Shown one piece after another: positions 23,807-33,487 of a stretch of 64,000 nucleotides of DNA. The stretch is from Brachypodius melanocephalos. Its lineage: Eukaryota; Chordata; Aves; Passeriformes; Pycnonotidae. The stretch spans positions 2,280,361-2,344,360 of the forward strand of contig VZSR01000393.1 of NCBI GenBank assembly GCA_013398615.1. The letters are read 5' to 3'. The notes under the pieces are model-generated. The model did not search any database, was not told the origin of the DNA, and was given only the letters and a program-made list of their open reading frames with translations. The position numbers and the translations under genes were made by a program. Position 1 is the stretch's first letter; every line of letters begins with the position of its first letter.

Positions 23807-25710
23807 TTAAAAAGGCATTATTCAAGATGCTTTGGCTAATTGGGAGAAGCTGGACTGGCACCACCAGGAGACAGTGATGGCTTTGGCTTGGAAAAGCCAA
23901 ATTCACTTCAAGCTGGCAGAAAGAGAAATATATTTAAAATCCAGGCTGTTTTTTAAATCTTACAATGGCGAAATCCAGCCTGGACTGGGACTGGCATGCA
24001 AATATTAAATATAAAAATGTGCATTTTGTGGCTGGGGAAAGGGATTTATGGCATGGGAATATTTTCAAGGACTCTGCTATGATGGAATAGGAACAGGGGC
24101 AGAGCTTGTCCTTTAGAAGCGTTGAGCACAGCTGGGAAATGTGGGTGTCCCCAAAATTCTGGGTGCACCCAAGGCTTAAAAAAGCAGAGAAAAATCTTTC
24201 CTACACGAGTTTTAAATCCAAAATCTTGCCCGGGTGGTCATTTCCAGCTGCTGGCCCTGATTCCACACCTCTATCAATAAACACCCGTGTGAGATACCAG
24301 CTCTGGCAGGGTTATCAGAGGACAGACAGTAGTTCCTCCAGCCAGAACAGCCAAGGTCTCGGGGTTAAAAGCCAAGGGTCAGCACAGCCACCGCCCCGTG
24401 GGGCATGGATTAAATCAAAAATTATCTGTGAGTGGCACTGCTGCAAAGCGGCCCAGAGAATCCATCTGGGTGCTCAGCTCTGGGCATAAATCACCTTGCT
24501 TTGAGCTTCCAGGGCTGCCTTGCCTCTCCCAGCACTGCTCCTTGGTGTTGGTGGTGGAAATCCAGAGTGGAAAATCCAAGTGAGGTACAATGAGTTAGGG
24601 AAAAGTAGAATTTTCTTATTTTATTTTTTTTTGTAAAGGGGTTTTTTATGGCTGTTGCTGGCTGCAGCTGGGAGCCAGGCTCGGAAAACGCTGAAAAATT
24701 TCACTCAGCTCCATGAAAATCAATTTCAGCCTCTGCCATCCCCAGTGTTTTTTGCTGATCATTACCAAAATCACAGCTTTTCCCTTTCCATCAATGCATT
24801 AATCATGGAAGAGAGAGAAGGAAGAGCCATGGATTCATTTAGACTTTTGGGGTTGCCAAAATCCCAGCACTGCCAAGTCCACTCATGACCCTCAAAGGGA
24901 GCACCACATACAAAGGGAGAATCCTGAATTTCACTTCAATTATTTCTCCAGGTTTGTTTATTTATTTTTTTTAAAAAATTATGGATAGGACCACACTCCT
25001 CAGACTGCTTTTGACTCCAAAATTCCACTTGTTCACGGCTGTTTTAATGATGAAATTACAGCTGAGAATGGATTTTATTTAACTTCTGTCTGAATTCCTG
25101 GCACTGAAGGATCCAGCCCAAGAAAAATTCATCGGCTGTCACATAATTTTATTCTACGCCTGCAAAAAGCAAGCTGGAGTGAAATTTGTTTCCAGTTAAC
25201 TGCAACGAGCAGGAATAAAAGCCCAAGCAGCTGGAATCGTGTCCGTGGGATGCAAGGAAACATTTCCAGGCTATTTCCCAAAAAATCCAGCTGGTGGCAG
25301 CAGCAATTTCTTTTCCACCAAAAGTTGAACAGAAAACTGAAAGCAGAGAGAGAAAAAAAAAAACCAAACCAAACCCACAAACCCTAGAAAGGATAACTAC
25401 AAGCAAAGCTGGGGAAATCTCAGGTGTGCTGCCCGAAAATGAGATAAAAAATATTTATTGCTTCCTTAAAATGGGGAGAAAAAAAATCCCATTCCTGCTG
25501 GATTTAAAGCAGAGAGAGCTGATGACAGAGAGGCCTGGGGTGGACGTGTCTGGGACAGAGCTGTGCTGAAAGAGCCCTTGAAAACTTCCTGGGAGCTATC
25601 AGGTGCCAGCAGGGATGGAATGACCCCTGGGGGAAGAAGATTTCCCCAGGGATTCTCATCTCCCCTCCCTGCGACTGTCCAAACCCTGCGGTGGGAAGAG
25701 CGAGACCTGG

Positions 25711-26122
25711 GGGTTTTAGGATGACTGGGGATAACTGGGGTTTTTGGGATAACTGTGCATGACTGGAGTTTTTAGTATAACTGTGGATAACTGGGTGTTT
25801 TTAGGATAACTATGGATAACTGGAGTTTTTAGTATAACTGTGGATAACTGGGTGTTTTTAGGATGACTGTGGATGACTGAGGGTTTTTAGGATAACTGTG
25901 GATAACTGGGTGTTTTTAGGATGACTGTGGATGACTGAGGGTTTTTAGGATAACTGGGGTTTTAGGATAACTGGGGATGATTGGGATTATTAGGATGACT
26001 GTGGATAACTGGAGTTTTTAGGATAACTGGGGTTTTTAGGATAACTGTGGATAACTGGGGGTTTTAGGATAACTGGGATTTTTAGGATAATTGTGGATGA
26101 GTGGGGTTTTAGGATAACTGTG
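25711..26122. repeat. 28/29-bp minisatellite, about 16 units
   Basis: The array has unit consensus TTTTTAGGATAACTGTGG followed by ATAACTGGGG. Each unit holds two GGATRACTG half-repeats. Most units are 27-30 bp, and three near the 3' end (about 25943, 26022 and 26070) are 17-18 bp, as if one half-repeat had been lost. Consecutive pairs of units repeat as a 58-bp higher-order period near 25827-25942. The ends GGGGTG, GAGG and GGAG distinguish unit types. No coding frame is maintained, because the unit is not a multiple of three. Confidence 0.93.
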
Positions 26123-26174
26123 ACATAGAGACGTGCAAGCCCATGCTTGGATTTGCAGATTCACAAAGGGCAGT

Positions 26175-26210
26175 GGGCACAGGATGGGATTTGGGCACAA
26201 GATGGGATTT
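26175..26210. repeat. 18-bp tandem duplication
   Basis: GGGCACAGGATGGGATTT is followed directly by GGGCACAAGATGGGATTT, with one difference. It lies 50 bases after the end of the 28/29-bp minisatellite. Confidence 0.85.
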
Positions 26211-28014
26211 GGAAGCAGAAATTCCTCCCTGGGAGGATGAGGCAACCCTGGGGCAGATCCCTGGGATGTCCAGAAAGCCACATGGATGTGACACCTTGAA
26301 GGTGACATTTTAGCTTCCATCTACACCCCCTCAGATGTTCCTTCCAAGCAAAAACCTCTTCATTTAGAATTCCTTCAAATCCACCCTCTCTCTTCCCTTT
26401 TTTTCCTCTCTCACCTGTAGCATCTCACCCTCCTTGGATCTCCATTTCCACAAATCCCAGCGTTTCCACCACTGAGCCTTTTCCTCCTCCTCCAGCTACA
26501 CCTCCACCCCTAAACAACACCCTGGGCATGTTTTCCTAGGCAGCCAGGATGTCTGGGAAGGACTTACTCCTGGTGCTTTTCCTCTAATCTTCGCATCCCT
26601 TTGGGAATATCCCCATGGAAAAGAAAACTCTGCTCTGCCATTGGCACCGTTTCACTCCCAGAGGAGCTTGGAGTGGATTTTGGAGCTCTCCAAACATGCA
26701 GGCACAATCACGGCTCCTGTGATTGAGTCGTTCCTCTCTAAAGAAGTAAATTAACTCTAATACCCTTATTTGCTATCAACCTTATAAAACGTAATCAAAG
26801 CCAGATGTCCCCTCCTCAACCTGATGTGCCACGGATGGATTGGTTTTTTTTTTTCCAGACTTTATGAAAGTGATTTTGCTCTCTCTCCCTCTCACTCTCT
26901 CTGCGTTCCCTCTGGTGAATTTGCCACAGGATCTGATGGGGAGAAATTTGGAAATGGATTAAAAAAAAATTAGAAAATCTGGGTTTTTTATGGATTCGGG
27001 TCCAACCTTCCTCTGTCCAGGTTTTGTTCTGTGTGTGGGTGACTTTGAGCCTGGGATGGTCACTCTGAGCTCAGGGAGATGGTAAATTATTGAGTGATTT
27101 CAGCTCAGAAGGGTACAGAAGATGCTAAATAAGAGTCCTCACCCCAAGAACCTCCTAAACAGCCTGAAAAGTCATCCAGGACTGGAGTCACCGAGAGGAT
27201 TTGGTGCCTGGTGCTCTTGGATGGATTTCAGTGATAGTTTGGCTTGGGAAGATGGGAACCAAACACGGGGAAAAAGTTGCAATTCTGTCATTTTCTGTGA
27301 TTAACTTTTATTTTAGGTGAGTCCAGCTGAATCACAAGGCACTTGCTGAGATGAAGCTGGACTAAAGAACCGCTCTGTGCTTTGCTTTCAGTCCCTTGGT
27401 GCTCAAAGGCAGCTGCCAATTTCCCTTCAACTCCCTGAAAACGAGCACGGGATCGCTGTTCCACACGAAACCATTCAAACCCTGAAACCTATACCCGGGT
27501 ACCTCACAGGGCCACCATAATTAGGCACAGGGAAAGCCTGGAAAAAACTGTAATCACGCTTAAAACCCTGGGATTGGGTTTCCTGCACCAAGGCAGGACA
27601 GGAGGGAGGGGCAGGCACAGCGGGTGACAAAGCCACATCCATGGATCTCTCCTGGCTCATCAGGGGCTGTGGTGATTCCTCAGGTTTTATCTTTCATGTA
27701 TCTCATGTTCTGTGGTGCCCAGGGGTGCAGCTCTGAGCTCACAGTCAGGGTCACTCAGCTCTGCACACAGCACAGACACAAAACAAATCCTTTTCCTGCT
27801 GCACACCAAGGACAACTTTCAGCCCAAAAGCACAACCAAGGGTGGCTGAAGGGAGGAACAACCAGGATGGGAACAAGAGACTGATGCCTTGGGAAGGCTG
27901 AGCTGGAACGGAGACAGGACAGAGAATAAAGTAGATATTTATTGAAAGGCCTTTAGAGTACACCTTGGGCAGGACAAGAGCCTGGCCAGGGCTACATCCA
28001 AGGTGGACCCAACA
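26211..28014. other. unique non-coding stretch
   Basis: No gene recognised. It holds a CT-rich tract at 26878-26904 and an AT-rich motif-bearing patch at 26740-26800 (GTAAATTAACTCTAATACCC, ACGTAATCAAAG). Confidence 0.5.
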
Positions 28015-28149
28015 CGGTCACAAAATAGACCCAAATTGTCACAAATTGGACACAAAATGGACACAAAACAGACACGAAATGGGCACAAAATGAATCCAAA
28101 ATGGGCACAAAATGAACCCAGAATGGTCACAAAATGGACACAAAATGGA
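28015..28149. repeat. 11-bp minisatellite, about 12 units
   Basis: The consensus unit is GGACACAAAAT, with variants GGGCACAAAAT, GGTCACAAAAT, AGACCCAAATT and GAACCCAGAAT. On the minus strand it opens two frames rich in Phe, Cys and Pro (27939-28130 and 28039-28389), which are by-products of the repeat. Confidence 0.92.
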
Positions 28150-28732
28150 TGACCAGCTCAGAACTGCAGCCCTAGGCAGGACAAAATCTGAAAAATATGA
28201 AAGATAAAACTTGAGGCATCGGGGTGGTGGAGGATTCCCTGGCATCACCTCTGTGCCCATGGGGATGGTGCTGGCACGGGGATGACAGTGGTGGGGCTCA
28301 GGTGACAGGGACAGCTCAGCGATGGTGTCAGTATGGGAGAGGGTGGGGAGGGGGTCAGAAATATCATTTTTCCAGGGATTATATAGCATGGATGTCCCTG
28401 GAATATGGGGAAATCACTCCTTACTGTGGCAAATTTTAGCAATGTTGAGATGCAAGAAAGTCCCACCGAGCCAAATTGGTTTTGTCTTAATTTAATCTGA
28501 TAAAATCAAACAGCAAGGTGACCTGGAAAGGATTGGAAGACCCCATTCCCACCTTTGCTCAGCCAACTCTCTAAGACAACTCAAATTTCAGAACCACAAC
28601 AGATTTTAGAACATGAATTCCCTTCCTCCTCCGTCCTTTTGCTCTGAGAACACTCCCGAGGCTGCTGGTTGAGTTTTGGTTTGTACAAATCACGCCAGGT
28701 TTATGGGTGTGTCAGATGGCATCAGGGTAAGG
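28150..28732. other. unique non-coding stretch
   Basis: Nothing recognisable between the 11-bp minisatellite and the A-B-A' duplication. Confidence 0.5.
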
Positions 28733-29132
28733 CCCTTTGCCCTTCTGATTTTCCTGCTGATTTCCCTAATTCCAGACACAAAATGCCTCTCCAGCAATCC
28801 AGCCTTTGAATGTTGAGGTTTTGGGATATTCCTTTTCTGTAAGAGCAGGGGAGTGAGAGAGGAGCTGGGATTTCCTGGAAATTTTTCCAGCATTTGGCTC
28901 TTATCTTGAAACAGAGAAGGGAAATGTAGGAAAAAACTGGATTTGTGATCTTGGGGTTCAGCGAGCAGCTTTTGCAGATCGCTGTTCCCTAAGTGAGGAA
29001 CACGGGCTGGAATTCAGCCCCAACAAATTTCCTCACAATCCCAGAGTCTGCCAACCCTTTGTCCATCTGATTTTCCTGCTGATTCCCCTAATTCCAGGCG
29101 TGGAATTCCTCTCCACCTAGCGAACCTTTGAA
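28733..29132. repeat. A-B-A' duplication block
   Basis: Module A (28733-28810) holds TCTGATTTTCCTGCTGATTT, CCCTAATTCCAG, CCTCTCCA and CCTTTGAA. It recurs as A' at 29055-29132, with the same word order and scattered changes. Module B (28812-29053) lies between them and has a second copy at 31071-31317. The A and A' copies flank B as direct repeats of about 78 bp. No coding frame, terminal inverted repeat or recognised transposon family is seen. Confidence 0.8.
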
Positions 29133-29189
29133 ACCAGAAAAAAAAACCCCACGGAAACCCTCCACGCCGAAATTAGGGGTATCTCCGTA

Positions 29190-29640
29190 GGATTACAGAG
29201 GAATTAAAGCCTAAATCCGGCCAGGAAAGGGAGACACCCAAACCCTGCCGAGCGGAACCGTGCTGGATGTCAAACCAATTTGTCCCAAACCGCCGGCACG
29301 AGGAAGCTCGACGGAAAATCAGCGGGAACGGGTTGTTTTGAGCCGTGACCCCTCAGCACAAGCTGCGGAGGCTCTGGCCGTGCCCGTGGCTTTCAAACAC
29401 GACATTTATTATCCCTCATCCCCGGACCATGCCGGGATGGGCAGCCCGGAGCTCCGAGCGCTGCCGGCATCTGGTTCTCATGTTCAATCTCAGCTCGTCC
29501 ACTTCGGGCTCCGGTGACAACGGAACAATGCTCGCCCTGCAGACCGGCTAATTAGGCGGCATCTGGAGCTAATTAAGCGTGGAGTCGCAGCGAGGGGAGC
29601 ACTCCCCTTATCAAACCAGCAGCAGGGGCGAGACAGGAGA
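29190..29640. promoter_or_regulatory. CpG-rich block with paired CTAATTA sites
   Basis: About 450 bases with CpGs throughout (CCGCCGGCACGAGG, AGCTCCGAGCGCTGCCGG, CCACTTCGGGCTCCGG), standing out from CpG-poor flanks. Two identical CTAATTA homeodomain core sites lie at 29548-29554 and 29569-29575, exactly 21 bp apart. A TTATC (GATA type) follows at about 29609. This is the composition of a promoter-proximal island or a developmental enhancer. No TATA box, first exon or splice donor is recognised, so I call it a candidate only. Confidence 0.35.
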
Positions 29641-30345
29641 AAAATCGCCGCTGATAGGGCTCGGTTTTGCCATTTAAAATGGGAGCAATTTAAAGGAGGC
29701 GGTGGAAATCAGAGAAACAGGAGTGGGATCGCTCCCAGGATGATGAACCTGGCTTGGTTTTTTTTGTTTTATGGCGAGGGGGGAAGGTGGGAGCTGGAGA
29801 TATTTCAAATAATTAATTAAGACTGTCTTTGAACTCTTCCGTGCGTAATGTATGGGCAAGAAGATGCCTCTTCAGCATTGATATCATTTAATATTTTAGT
29901 TTCTGATACTCCATGGCATTTGTAATTAAATGAACTGACCTTTGCTAGGTGAAATACACTCTGATCTCTCTCTTTTTTTTTTTTTTTTCCCCCGAACTAT
30001 TAAAAGGAATTTATATTGTTAGATATTCTAATCTTAGTTTTGTTTGCTCAGAACTAGGAGAAATATGGTTTCCATCGCTTTATCAGCCACTAATTAGGAT
30101 GAGGCTGCACATTTTGTAATAGCTGGACAGTTTTATTTTTCCAGTGAATGAATTCCCGTGGAGGTCCAGAAAATCCAGAGTACAGGGAGTCACAGGAGTT
30201 TAAACATGAAGTAGCAGAGTTTATTTTTGATGCCTCTATTTTTCATCGTAACACTTGCAATGCCAATAAACGGAGAGAAATCCTCCAAACTCCACAGATA
30301 AATTTGTCATGGCTTGGTTCAGAACAGTAAATTATTTTTAGATAC
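29641..30345. promoter_or_regulatory. AT-rich homeobox-motif region; candidate conserved non-coding element
   Basis: It continues directly from the CpG-rich block. Visible motifs are AATAATTAATTAAG near 29809, TGTAATTAAATG near 29920, TGACCTTTG near 29937 (nuclear-receptor type half-site), TTATC at 30080-30084 and the palindrome CTAATTAG at 30090-30097. A T18 run interrupts it at about 29971. No repeat family or frame is seen. Conservation cannot be tested from one sequence. Confidence 0.35.
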
Positions 30346-30863
30346 ATTTTAATTCCTCTTTTCTGACCTGGAAATGTTTTATTTCCGGGATGGAAATTAT
30401 TCAGCTGCAGGTTCTCATCAAAAAGAGGTTTTTTGATGGATTCATACAAGGATCCATCCAGCACTGGAATTCCCACAGCCCTGGTGTTCCTTAGGGCTCG
30501 TTGCTCTTTCCCAACCTGCACCATTTAAATCCATTTTGGTGAGATGAGATCTGGGTTTCTGGCAAAGCTTTTTCAGGATTTAGAGCTCTTTGTGCCTTCT
30601 CCAATTTATCCTCTCCATGCTGGGAGTTTCCATCTCTGAACATTCTGCCTGTCACGCTGAGGGAAAAGCCCTAAAGTCAGAGAAATGCCCCAAAATTGGT
30701 GATTCTTTTTGTCTTATGTTTAACATATTGAATTTATTGATATGGATTTTGATCCCATCAGTGGCATCAATCTCCAGGAGTCCTCTGCTCCCAGCCCAGC
30801 TCTGATCCCAACATTGGGATTGATTTCCATGTGTTCTCTTCCTTTTGTCCTTCCCTCCTCCGT
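30346..30863. other. unique non-coding stretch
   Basis: Nothing recognisable before the CR1 copy that follows. Confidence 0.5.
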
Positions 30864-30963
30864 GGAATCACACAATCATGGAATTGTTGGAAAATCCCTC
30901 TGACATTACTGGGTCCAACCCTTAACTTTGCCCTTCCAAGGCCACCACGAAACCTTTCCCATG
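30864..30963 (-). mobile_element. old CR1 LINE 3'-tail fragment
   Basis: The plus strand shows GAATCACACAATCATGGAAT, TGTTGGAAAATCCCTCTGAC, GGGTCCAACCCTTAACTTTG, CCCTTCCAAGGCCACCACGA and AACCTTTCCC. This is the reverse complement of the CR1 tail type whose 3' part reads GGTTGGACTC. It is diverged and about 100 bp long. Module B' of the duplication starts 107 bp downstream. Confidence 0.82.
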
Positions 30964-31070
30964 GGATTTTGAGCAATTTAATGTCCAGCTCCAGCCTGGG
31001 ACAAGGAAGGGGAAAAAATACTCACAAAGATGCTTTGCATCCATGTGAAATTACCTGATCTTTCCTGAAA

Positions 31071-31317
31071 TTTGAGGTTCTGGGGTGTCCCTTTCCTTTG
31101 AGAGCAGGGGAATGAAAGGAGAGAGGAGCTGGGATATCCTGGACACTTTTCCAGTGTTTGGCTCTTATCTTGAAAAGAGAAGGGGAATGTAGGAACAAAC
31201 TGGGTTTGTGATCTTGGCGTTTAGCGAGCAGATTTTGCAGATTGTCGTTCCCTAAGTGGGGAACACGGGCTGGAATTCAGCCCCAACAAATTTCCTCACA
31301 ATCCCTGAGCCTGTCAA
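31071..31317. repeat. second copy of duplication module B
   Basis: It matches 28812-29053 along nearly the whole length, with small indels. Shared words include GAGAGGAGCTGGGAT, TTTGGCTCTTATCTTGAAA, TTTGTGATCTTGG, GTTCCCTAAGTG, GGAACACGGGCTGGAATTCA and CCAACAAATTTCCTCACAAT. Module A is absent on both sides. It sits in direct orientation 2.26 kb from the first copy. Confidence 0.88.
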
Positions 31318-33314
31318 TCTCCAGGTTTCAGGATTCTGGTGCAATTTGCCGTATTAAACTCTGGGTTTTCCTGAGCACAGACCTCAAGGATCAGACAGTT
31401 CCATTTCTAGGCGAATGTGTGTGTGGGAGTGAAAGGTCACCTCGGGCTTATCTCTAAATAAACCCAGGAAACTCCAAATCAGCTCCTTTTTTTTTTTTTT
31501 AATCCTGTGCAGGCTGGCAATGGGCAAAGCACCCTGGACAGCTTTTTTTTTTAATATCTAAATATTCCCCACTGGAGCATGACCTCAAATATTAGCTTTC
31601 CACCTAGCGAGACTAGACAGCAGCCGGGCAAAGGCACGTCTGTTCCTTTGCCCTGATGCAGGAAAAACTATTTAGATCTCCTTTTTATTTTTGAATTATT
31701 TTTTTTTCAGCCCCTCCTGGGCGTGTTTACTTTCTTTGGGGCTCATGAATGGCGGCCTCAGAACCCCCCTCATTGTGATTTTCCCCGAGTCCCTCCAAAC
31801 ATCCCTTTCTCCCCGTGCTTTTTCCAAAAAAAGAGCCCTTTTTTTTTTTTTTTTTTTTTCTCCCTCCTGCGTGTTGTGATTTCACTGAGGCTTCCAATGG
31901 TCTTCAACAGTTCATTTATGCTGGGAGCCTTCTATAAACTGTACAGCCGTGGTCTCCTTGCCTGGCCACCCACCGACCCAGCCTGTCTAAACAGCATCTG
32001 TCTCCATCCCAGACACATCCAGCCAGCTCGGAATGGATTGAATCCAGCTTTTTTCCCCCCTTTCCCCCCCCATCCTCTTTGTGCCCTCCTGCAAAGCCAC
32101 GGTGGGAGTCGAGGAGGGGGCACTGGGGTGGGGTTGGGGTGCTGCTGGTGCACCCCTGGGTTTGTTTGGGGAGCCCTGCAGGAGCTCCATCCCTCAAACC
32201 CTCTCCAAATCTCCCCGTGGGGAGCAGATGCATTATTAGTGACGGGAGCCTATTTAACCTTAATCCCAAATGCATTATCTGGGGAGTTTGGCTTGGCTTT
32301 TTGACTCGAGGTGCTGGAGGTTATTACCTCTGGAATGCAGGCGTTGCTCTGAGGGATCTCTCCATTTGGGGAGAGGGCAGGGATGGATGGGCTTCCCCTT
32401 GCTCAGGCAATTTGGACACATTTTTGGAAGATTAAGTCAGATCAGCACTCGAAAGGCTCAGTTACTTCTTGAGTGTGACAGCACAAAGCCCATTCCCCTT
32501 TCCAAGAGCCTTGCTCATCTCGGGGAAAAAAAACCTGAAAAAATTAACAGAGGGGTTAATTTTGCTTGGCAGCTTGGAGAGATTTGTGGGGGTTTTTGTG
32601 CTTTTCTTCCTATTTACCCCACAACATTGTCCAAAAATGTTCCTGCCTGGAGAAAGAAACTGCCCTCTATGGGCACTGGGTGCTCCCATGAGGTTTATCC
32701 ACATCCATGTCAACACTTTGGATGCAGCAAAAAGCAGATTTCCAAGGGCTTGTCTGGCGTTCAGACCTGGGGAGGTGTCACCTCTCCTGATTAGGGGAGC
32801 TGTCGTTACAGGCAGAGGGTGTTTTAGGGAGAAAAGGTCGTGGTTATGGGCTGTCAAGAGCTGGGCTCAAAAATAGGAATTGAGTTTTTAATTAAATATG
32901 GGAAACAGTCATAAAATTCCAGGCTTGAATCTGTTGGAATGATCAGCCTGCCCTGTTCAACAGAGCAGGGATATTGTATTTGATGGACACGTCTTAGATA
33001 AGCGTTGATTTTCTTTAATTTTAGTTTTTGAGGCAAAATGTGAACTTGTAAAAGTTTGCCTCTTCCTAGGTGACTCTGAAATCAAGCAAATGTGCTGTTT
33101 GCTTTATTTACAGCCTATTTGAGCTAAGAAAGCAAAACAACACAAAAATAAAGATGAAATGGGAGCAAGTGCCTTAGAACAAATACATTGGGTTTTAATA
33201 AAGCAGGAAAATAACACATGAATTAAGGAAATTTAAAAAAAAAAAGAAAAAAGAGAAAGAGATACTTAATGAAGGAGATGGGAAGGATAAATTTTTCAGT
33301 TTGGAGGGTACGTT
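31318..33314. other. unique non-coding stretch with T runs
   Basis: T runs lie at about 31489-31500, 31542-31551 and 31838-31859. A motif-bearing patch at 32215-32350 includes ATGCATTATTAGTGACGGG and CCAAATGCATTATCTGGGG, that is, two GCATTAT words 41 bp apart. No exon is recognised. A G-quadruplex motif is listed separately. Confidence 0.5.
32116..32139 (+). other. strong G-quadruplex motif
   Basis: Four G tracts of 5, 4, 4 and 4 bases are separated by loops of CACT, T and TT. This fits the canonical intramolecular G-quadruplex pattern with very short loops. It lies in GC-rich unique DNA without a recognised promoter. Confidence 0.8.
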
Positions 33315-33487
33315 GGATAGGATATTAGAAGGAAAATCTTCCCTGTGAGGGTGGGGAGGCACTGGGTGCCCAGAGAAGCTGTGGCTGCCTCATCCCTGGA
33401 AGAACCCAAGGCCAGGTTGGAAAAGTGTGGAATGAGATGAGCTTTAAGATCCCTTCCAACCCAAACCATTCCATGATTCCGTGATCT
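33315..33487 (+). mobile_element. CR1 LINE 3' end, 5'-truncated
   Basis: Landmarks in order: AGGATATTAGAAGGAAAATC, TTCCCTGTGAGGGTGGGGAG, GCACTGGGTGCCCAGAGAAG, CTGTGGCTGCCTCATCCCTG, CCCAAGGCCAGGTTGGA, TGAGCTTTAAGATCCCTTCC, AACCCAAACCATTCCATGAT, TCCGTGATC. It is well preserved, with an internal deletion where the GTCCCTGCCCATGG stretch is expected. Confidence 0.93.

Larger units (their letters stand above)
20111..25710. other. unique non-coding stretch with CpG-rich patches
   Basis: About 5.6 kb without a recognisable exon. CpG-rich patches occur at 20430-20560 (CTCCCGCGAGGTGCGG, ACACCGCGG) and 23221-23440 (CACCGCCGGCGCTCCGC). Small tandem duplications occur at 23466-23577 and 23704-23806. The rest shows nothing recognisable. 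Confidence 0.45.

Noticed and set aside
25769..26058. Perfect DnaA-box words (TTATCCACA on the minus strand) repeated five times, as in a bacterial origin
   Set aside because: They are by-products of the minisatellite unit TGTGGATAA. The surrounding DNA is vertebrate (CR1, microsatellites, no genes), so a prokaryotic origin is not credible.
25711..26122. Regularly spaced repeats resembling a CRISPR array
   Set aside because: There are no unique spacers; units follow each other directly, and no cas genes are present.
28039..28389. Cys/Phe/Pro-rich minus-strand frame
   Set aside because: Its repetitive end comes from the 11-bp minisatellite and the rest has no recognisable domain.
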